DNA of 21,893 bases from a virus. The notes under the pieces were generated by a model. It was not told the origin of the DNA, did not search any database, and worked only from the letters and a program-made list of their open reading frames with translations. Location: IMG/VR virus record IMGVR_UViG_3300007276_000353, positions 1 through 21,893 of that record. One strand, given 5' to 3'. Of the stretch, positions 17,128 through 21,893 are shown one piece after another. How positions within the stretch are numbered: position 1 is the stretch's first letter; every line of letters starts with the position of its first letter. A program made the translations under genes and the position numbers.

Positions 17128-17339
17128 TGGGCTATCCTCCAAATAAAATTAAAATAACCAGCCGACTTATGGAGCGGCTCATTGTCCGTATACCCTTTTT
17201 CGTTGGGAAACGTTCTCATAATTTTACGAACATGACGTCGACCAGTTTTACGCCATGATAGGCGAATACGTTTTTTTACCGTAACGACTCGTGCTAGTTA
17301 TCGGACTAGCGACCGAATACTTATATCTTATACTAAGGC
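17128..17339 (-). promoter_or_regulatory. Leader region ahead of the major capsid gene
   Basis: This is the only sizeable gap between genes in the window (about 210 bases). On the minus strand it contains a perfect 6-bp inverted repeat (arms 17305-17310 and 17293-17298, loop 6), a 7-base A run, a weaker hairpin (AGCCG/CGGCT arms around 17160-17179) and an AT-rich stretch. It ends in a strong Shine-Dalgarno GGAGGA at 17135-17140. I could not identify a convincing sigma-70 -35/-10 pair. Neither hairpin has a good terminator U tract. It may hold a phage promoter, an RNA-processing site or a stabilising 5' UTR for abundant capsid mRNA; which one is not decidable by reading. Confidence 0.45.
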
Positions 17340-18404
17340 TTAACCAAAGTCACCACGCATCCTTCTTAAAGTCTCTGCGGGCAAAGCGTCAAACTCTTCG
17401 CTTGATAATAAAGATAAATCAACTTTTTTCTCTGTTTTACTCTCTCCCTTCATTGCAGGGGGTTGAGAGTCTGCGGCTTGCAATTTTTTATTAACATTAG
17501 CAGTTTGTGTTTTTTGCTGAAGCACTTTATTAGCAGTTGATGTTGGATCAGCTGCTGGCTTTAACAATTCCGGTTTTTTAACCGCAAGAGTGTACTCAGT
17601 TGCCTTTGCTAAAGAGTCAGCCAAGGTATAACCTTGCGAAACAAACGCGTCGCGCAATTCAATTACCTGAGATTGCAAATCTACATCAAAAGTAGCGTCA
17701 TTTTCATTCAATACAGGAAAAGTAGCCTCAATTTCAGCAGCTTTAGCTTGCAACTCATTCATTTCGTTGCTTTGTTGCACAGTTTGGCCCATCTTTGCTT
17801 GCATTTCGAACATAAACTGTTCTTTTTCAGCGTTTCTTATTTCATTTCTAAGAGATACTGCTTGTTCAGCCTCGCCATTAAGCATTAACTCTTGATATTG
17901 AATTTCTTTAGAGTCAAAATCATACTCAGGTGCATTTTCTAGTGCTTTAGCTTCTGTTTCTTGAACTTCATTTAGTTTTTTTTGCATTGCTTTGTTTTTT
18001 GCTAGCACTTCGTCAAGCCTAGACTTAGGCACCATAGGAGCTTTAGTCTGTTTTACGTTAGTTTGTTCGTCAAGGCCTTGCTCGCTTCCTTCAATTGTTT
18101 GAAGATCTGGTTGTGCAACTGGTTCGCTGTCTTCATCCACTCCTTCTTCGCTAATTTCTTCTGGTTCAGCTGGTTCTTCTTCCGCACTTTCTGCTTCTGG
18201 TTCTGTTTCAGCAACCTCTTCTTCTGCAACGGCGTCATTTTGCTCTTCGACTTCTTCATTTTTGTCCTCCTGAACTTCATCAAAGTTAAGATCTACTCCA
18301 AAGGGTTGTGCTTCTTCTTCAGAAACAGTGTCAGCCCCCGGCATACCGTCCATAATTAGATCATCCATTTTCTCAGCATTATTCTTTTCTTTACTTTTAG
18401 CCAT
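17340..18404 (-). CDS. Capsid assembly scaffolding protein (probable)
   Basis: This 354-residue protein lies between portal and major capsid genes, the usual scaffold position. The N-terminal third (about residues 30-100) is extremely acidic, dominated by Glu, Asp, Pro and Ala, and low in complexity. The middle (about 120-230) is Gln/Glu/Lys/Ala-rich and predicted helical, as in scaffolds that form rods inside the prohead. The C-terminal end is short and mixed-charge, which in known scaffolds is where the capsid protein is bound. A strong Shine-Dalgarno (AGGAGG) lies upstream of the ATG at 18404, and the start overlaps the portal stop by eight bases. No protease gene is visible next to it, so the scaffold may leave the head intact. 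No residue-level signature is diagnostic; the call rests on composition and location. Confidence 0.82.
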   Translation of the reverse strand: MAKSKEKNNAEKMDDLIMDGMPGADTVSEEEAQPFGVDLNFDEVQEDKNEEVEEQNDAVAEEEVAETEPEAESAEEEPAEPEEISEEGVDEDSEPVAQPDLQTIEGSEQGLDEQTNVKQTKAPMVPKSRLDEVLAKNKAMQKKLNEVQETEAKALENAPEYDFDSKEIQYQELMLNGEAEQAVSLRNEIRNAEKEQFMFEMQAKMGQTVQQSNEMNELQAKAAEIEATFPVLNENDATFDVDLQSQVIELRDAFVSQGYTLADSLAKATEYTLAVKKPELLKPAADPTSTANKVLQQKTQTANVNKKLQAADSQPPAMKGESKTEKKVDLSLLSSEEFDALPAETLRRMRGDFG

Positions 18405-20520
18405 TTCTATTACCTCCTGTAGGTTTCATGGCAGCTGTTGCAATTTTTGCTGCAGCTGTGGTTTCACTTTGTTCTCTTCTTACTTCGTTTGTCATTCCTG
18501 ACAACCTTTCACGTAATTGGAGTTCTTCGCGCTTCATTTGAAGTTTGCTTTGTAGTTCCGCAACTTTCATTTGCGGATCAATATTTGTTTCTGATTGAGT
18601 TTTAGCTACATTCAAGGCAGCTTCAGATTGTAATCTTGTTACTTCTGCTTCTAGTTTTGCAATCTCAAGCTGTGTTGAACGTATTTGTGATTCCATTTGG
18701 AATTGTTGTATTTGCATTTCTTGTTCGGATGGAGGATTCATACCTTGTATTTCTCTTATGCGTTCTGCAATTTCTCCTTTACGTGCTAGATGTGAATACT
18801 CGACAATTAAATCGTCTGGAATTGGAACTCCAACTTTTCTTAATTCAATAGACTCTGCAAATTGTGTTTCTTCAAATGTATCTCTTGAAGGAGCAGTTCC
18901 AATAACTACATCGTACTCTCCTAGAGTTAAGTTGTTAATGATTTGCCCTTCGGGTGTAACTTGGTTAACTCTTAAAGGTGCTTTAGGTTTTAACGGATTA
19001 TTTTCGTCTGTAATTTGAATGACTCTTTCTTCTGTGTAGTAAGTTTGAACTAAATCTAAAACTCTTTCTGCTAAATAATGTCTAGTCTTTCTTAGATTAT
19101 CTAAAGGCACTTGAATCATTAAAGCGCCACGGCTCTGTTTTTGTTGTATAGCAACACCAGAAACTTCTGCCCCATCAGTACCTAACATAGCGTCGCTTAT
19201 GCCACTAATAGTTTTAATATTATTAGCTGCTTTCATTGCTATACGATCTAAACCCGTAGGTATTTGATTGGGTTGAATTTTTGCGGGGGGAGTACTTCCT
19301 CTATTATACTCAAGCACCAACCCTGTTTCTGCGCCGTGTTCTTCTAGGTCATCTGCATTCATTCCTGTTAAGGAACCAGACTCTACAACCCAACCACTGT
19401 TGGCAGTTGTGTTAACTATATGTAGTTCTTGAGATGAAATCTTGTTTAATTGTTCTTGTGGTGATATTAAGTTACGCACCATTCCAAAAGGTTTGCCCCT
19501 TCTCCAATATGGAAAATAAGGAACCAAAGTAAAATGATTGTAAGGGGACCAATCATCATGTAGTACAACAGTGTCCGCGGTTACCGTCCAACGAACTTTT
19601 TTAATCATTTGTTCAGTTATATATAAACCGTAATCGTCCGCAAACTTTTTCTTTTTTCTTTCGGTCCAGTCGTACGGGACAGTTCGTTTGTCTCCAGTTA
19701 CGGGATCAACATAAAACATACATTTTTTTAGTTTGTAATGTTGGCGTTCAATAACGCGAATAGATCTAAGAGTCCGCGCTTCGTCAGGATCGTTTGGGTA
19801 TTGTGTATTTGAACCTTGGTAATCACCATGTGTGTCACCATAAGTTTCATCCTCATACTCCATAGAATCTGCACCGAGTGTAGTACCTACCTCAGCAATC
19901 ATTCTTAACTTATCAGCTTTGTCTTCTCCATATACTTCTTCTATTTCGTCAAGGCTCATCCACTTACTTTCAAATATTTCATTCCAAGTTTTAGGATCAT
20001 ATTGTTTTGCATCTGGATCAATTAAAATATCCAATGGATCTTTTTGCTCTATTTGTACTTCACCTTTTATGTGATCAGAAAAATCTATACGAACATCAAA
20101 CCACCCTCGGTCTTGAATTAAACCATCAGAAAAAACTTGTCCTTCTGTCCATTCTAATTTGTTGTTATCAGAAATTTGCATATACAACTTTGTAAGTATG
20201 TCAGCAACTTCTTGATCGCCGGATCCTCTAGGTTTAAATTGTACGTCTGCTCTTCGTGTACTTTGTTCACCAATAACAGTGTTGACTGTAGGTAAAATTG
20301 TATTGATAGTTAAAGCTGGTCGACCCTGGTCGTCGAGCGCTGCTATATCAGCTTCGTCCCATTGTTCGCCGCGGTAAAATGCGTCACATTGTTTTGCAAT
20401 CTCTATGTAATCATCGTGGCCACTGTCCCGGGCTCGGGTGTAGCATTCCCATTGTTGTTTAGCAAGGGTAAGCTCTTCGGCTGCGCTGAGCTTCTTTTTT
20501 TTCTTTTTATATTCTGCCAT
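18397..20520 (-). CDS. Portal protein, P22-like family
   Basis: This 707-residue protein forms the dodecameric ring at one capsid vertex, where the terminase docks and the tail attaches. The N-terminal part has the pattern of P22/epsilon15-type portals: an early CDAFYRGEQW motif, then PALTINTILPTVNTVIGEQ, and later KDPLDILIDPDAKQYDP. The region from about residue 605 to 690 is a long Gln/Glu/Lys-rich helix, probably coiled coil, which would suit a portal barrel or stem. The N terminus is strongly basic (six Lys in a row). The start overlaps the terminase stop (TAATG). The gene ends eight bases inside the scaffold gene. Its position between terminase and scaffold is canonical. The portal role is firm; the P22-like subfamily is based on recognised sequence style only. 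Confidence 0.93.
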   Translation of the reverse strand: MAEYKKKKKKLSAAEELTLAKQQWECYTRARDSGHDDYIEIAKQCDAFYRGEQWDEADIAALDDQGRPALTINTILPTVNTVIGEQSTRRADVQFKPRGSGDQEVADILTKLYMQISDNNKLEWTEGQVFSDGLIQDRGWFDVRIDFSDHIKGEVQIEQKDPLDILIDPDAKQYDPKTWNEIFESKWMSLDEIEEVYGEDKADKLRMIAEVGTTLGADSMEYEDETYGDTHGDYQGSNTQYPNDPDEARTLRSIRVIERQHYKLKKCMFYVDPVTGDKRTVPYDWTERKKKKFADDYGLYITEQMIKKVRWTVTADTVVLHDDWSPYNHFTLVPYFPYWRRGKPFGMVRNLISPQEQLNKISSQELHIVNTTANSGWVVESGSLTGMNADDLEEHGAETGLVLEYNRGSTPPAKIQPNQIPTGLDRIAMKAANNIKTISGISDAMLGTDGAEVSGVAIQQKQSRGALMIQVPLDNLRKTRHYLAERVLDLVQTYYTEERVIQITDENNPLKPKAPLRVNQVTPEGQIINNLTLGEYDVVIGTAPSRDTFEETQFAESIELRKVGVPIPDDLIVEYSHLARKGEIAERIREIQGMNPPSEQEMQIQQFQMESQIRSTQLEIAKLEAEVTRLQSEAALNVAKTQSETNIDPQMKVAELQSKLQMKREELQLRERLSGMTNEVRREQSETTAAAKIATAAMKPTGGNRNG

Positions 20521-21893
20521 TAAGCGCTCATTGATGATTTACGTTTGCCATCTTTTACTAAGTGTTTTAACCCATCTCTCCATGACGGAATATGCTCTGG
20601 TCTTTCATAAAACGTAGCAAACTCTGTCATCATTAAACCAATCCACGCCAATGCATCTACCTGGTCATCGTGCGTACCATTTGGAAAACGTAATAGTTCT
20701 GCAACCATTGTCCCCGTCCAAGCGGCATCTTCTGGAAAGTATACCATACCTTGTTGCATTCTACCCTGGATTGCTCGAGCACGTAACTCCTTATCGCGCC
20801 TACCAACTTTTAAGTCTTTAAAGTAAGCTTCGTTAAGGCCGCGTTCGCGTGTTCTTTTTTCTAAGAACGGACCCAGGGCCATCTCAATATGACCTCTTTC
20901 TATTCCCACTATACCTGGGCGCCAGAGTTCGTACAAGTCTAAAATTTGTTCTACTAGTTCAAACCCGTCGTACCTACCTCGAACAACATCAACAATGAAT
21001 AAATTATCATATTCATCGACGCCGACAACAATACCAACTGAATAATCGTTCCTGTCACGCTGGCCGATCGCAAGATCCCACGCGCAGTAGTATTTAAGTT
21101 TTGAAGTATCAATCTCATCGAAGTTATAATAAGCGATCATGTCGCGGTTAAAATAGTCGCCTTCGTCAGATACAGGATTCTGTTGGTATAGAGCAGACCA
21201 ATCGCGCGGGCCGATGGCTTTCCTTATCTGCTCGAGAGCTTCTACATTATATCTCTCTGGGTGTAAACTTTCACCTGTTTCTCTAAACTTTTCGTCTTCT
21301 TCTGCAATTGCTGGGTAGCGAATCACTTCCCACGCATCTGCGCCCTCATCTGCTTGCATTAATAAGCGTCCGGCTAAGTCGTCGTCGTGCCAACGCGTAA
21401 GAATCACAAGTATTCCTCCACCTGGGGACAACCTTGTATAAGCTGTGGATGTGTACCAATCCCAGGTCGCATCTCGGTTGTTATCGGATTCTGCATCCTC
21501 TCTGTTTTTTACCGGATCATCGATAACCATAACGTGCGCACCCTTACCAGTAATACCACCACCAACACCAGCTGCGACATAACCGCCGCCTTCTGTTGTC
21601 TGCCATGATTCTACTGACTGAGAATCTTTATCTAGTCTAGATTTTTCGAACACATTTTTGTATACTGGTTCTCTTAGCAGTTGACGTACTTTTCTTGAGA
21701 AACTCATAGCTAACGACCCAGAATAAGAACAACTTATAAACTCGTGTTCAGGATGCCGGCCCAAGTGCCAAGCTGGAAATGCAATACTAGCAAGAGTAGA
21801 TTTACCATGTCGAGGTGGCATGAAGAGCATCAATCTTGGTGACTCTTTATTCGCTACCTGTTCGCTGAACTTTTCTAGCCGTTGGCAAATATC
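20520..21893 (-). CDS. terL: Phage terminase large subunit (5' end outside window)
   Basis: This is the ATPase-nuclease motor that packages phage DNA into the prohead through the portal. Counting from the Leu codon at 21833, a Walker A stretch (PPRHGKST) lies at residues 6-13, a Walker B (VMVIDDP) near 101-107 and a coupling-type motif (LTRWHDDD) near 145-152. The C-terminal RNase H-like nuclease half shows its acidic residues in AWDLA (D253), VGIERGH (E312) and THDDQVDA (D389/D390). The frame stays open from 21833 to the window edge with terminase-like sequence (ending SPRLMLFMPP). The codon at 21833 is TTG and is therefore not the start; the true start lies beyond the window. The stop codon overlaps the ATG of the portal gene (TAATG), consistent with translational coupling. 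The family assignment is secure. The packaging mechanism (cos, pac or terminal repeats) cannot be deduced. Confidence 0.96.
   Translation of the reverse strand, partial: DICQRLEKFSEQVANKESPRLMLFMPPRHGKSTLASIAFPAWHLGRHPEHEFISCSYSGSLAMSFSRKVRQLLREPVYKNVFEKSRLDKDSQSVESWQTTEGGGYVAAGVGGGITGKGAHVMVIDDPVKNREDAESDNNRDATWDWYTSTAYTRLSPGGGILVILTRWHDDDLAGRLLMQADEGADAWEVIRYPAIAEEDEKFRETGESLHPERYNVEALEQIRKAIGPRDWSALYQQNPVSDEGDYFNRDMIAYYNFDEIDTSKLKYYCAWDLAIGQRDRNDYSVGIVVGVDEYDNLFIVDVVRGRYDGFELVEQILDLYELWRPGIVGIERGHIEMALGPFLEKRTRERGLNEAYFKDLKVGRRDKELRARAIQGRMQQGMVYFPEDAAWTGTMVAELLRFPNGTHDDQVDALAWIGLMMTEFATFYERPEHIPSWRDGLKHLVKDGKRKSSMSA

Noticed and set aside
17132-17182. Sixteen-codon leader peptide before the capsid gene called as a gene
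   Set aside because: The open frame is too short and its ribosome site weak; it is kept only as part of the leader observation.
1375-21608. Many open frames on the plus strand (for example 3285-3722, 3753-4145, 10696-11100, 11494-11988, 13185-13538)
   Set aside because: They mirror strong minus-strand genes, lack ribosome sites and have low-complexity or unlikely products; no plus-strand gene is supported.
1-21893. tRNA genes, integrase, attachment site or origin
   Set aside because: No cloverleaf-like sequence, recombinase motif or iteron cluster was seen while reading both strands; nothing indicates lysogeny in this window.

Overview
This window is part of a tailed-phage genome, most likely a podovirus-type virion module. 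Every convincing gene lies on the minus strand, so the biological reading direction runs from position 21893 down to 1. The DNA is AT-rich and gene-dense, with overlapping starts and stops. No host marker (tRNA, integrase, metabolic gene) is present. The overall style resembles phages of aquatic bacteria, but that is only an impression and the host cannot be named.

In transcription order the layout is as follows. Large terminase comes first (cut by the window edge), then a P22-like portal, an acidic scaffold-like protein and a roughly 210-base leader. The major capsid protein of the N4-gp56/Phage_capsid_3 type follows, then two tandem hairpin terminators and a small Lys-rich protein. Next come two head-tail connector-like proteins and a small GNAT-like protein in the place of T7 gp13. 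Two Ala/Gln-rich proteins and an 800-residue protein follow (candidate internal or ejection proteins), then a T4-type (GH24) lysozyme and a giant protein of at least 2147 residues carrying a zinc-peptidase HEIGH motif. The segment closes with four small or fibre-like proteins, ending in a repeat-bearing tail fibre that runs off the window.

The order (packaging, portal, scaffold, capsid, connectors, internal proteins, murein hydrolase plus giant ejection protein, fibres) matches the T7 plan. However, the portal and capsid belong to other families, and no recognisable tail nozzle gene (T7 gp12 type) is present here. The inferred working model is that the lysozyme, the giant protein and the Ala/Gln-rich proteins are packaged or tail-associated. 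They would be ejected to open the cell wall and form a path for DNA across the envelope, while the fibre cluster supplies adhesion.

The most notable points are these. The lysozyme and the giant protein lie in one reading frame separated by a single UGA, with an alternative start one base out of frame. The giant ejection-type protein carries a predicted metallopeptidase site. A frame break splits the tail fibre. Tandem terminators sit immediately behind the capsid gene. Both frame anomalies could be homopolymer-type sequence errors, and that should be settled first.
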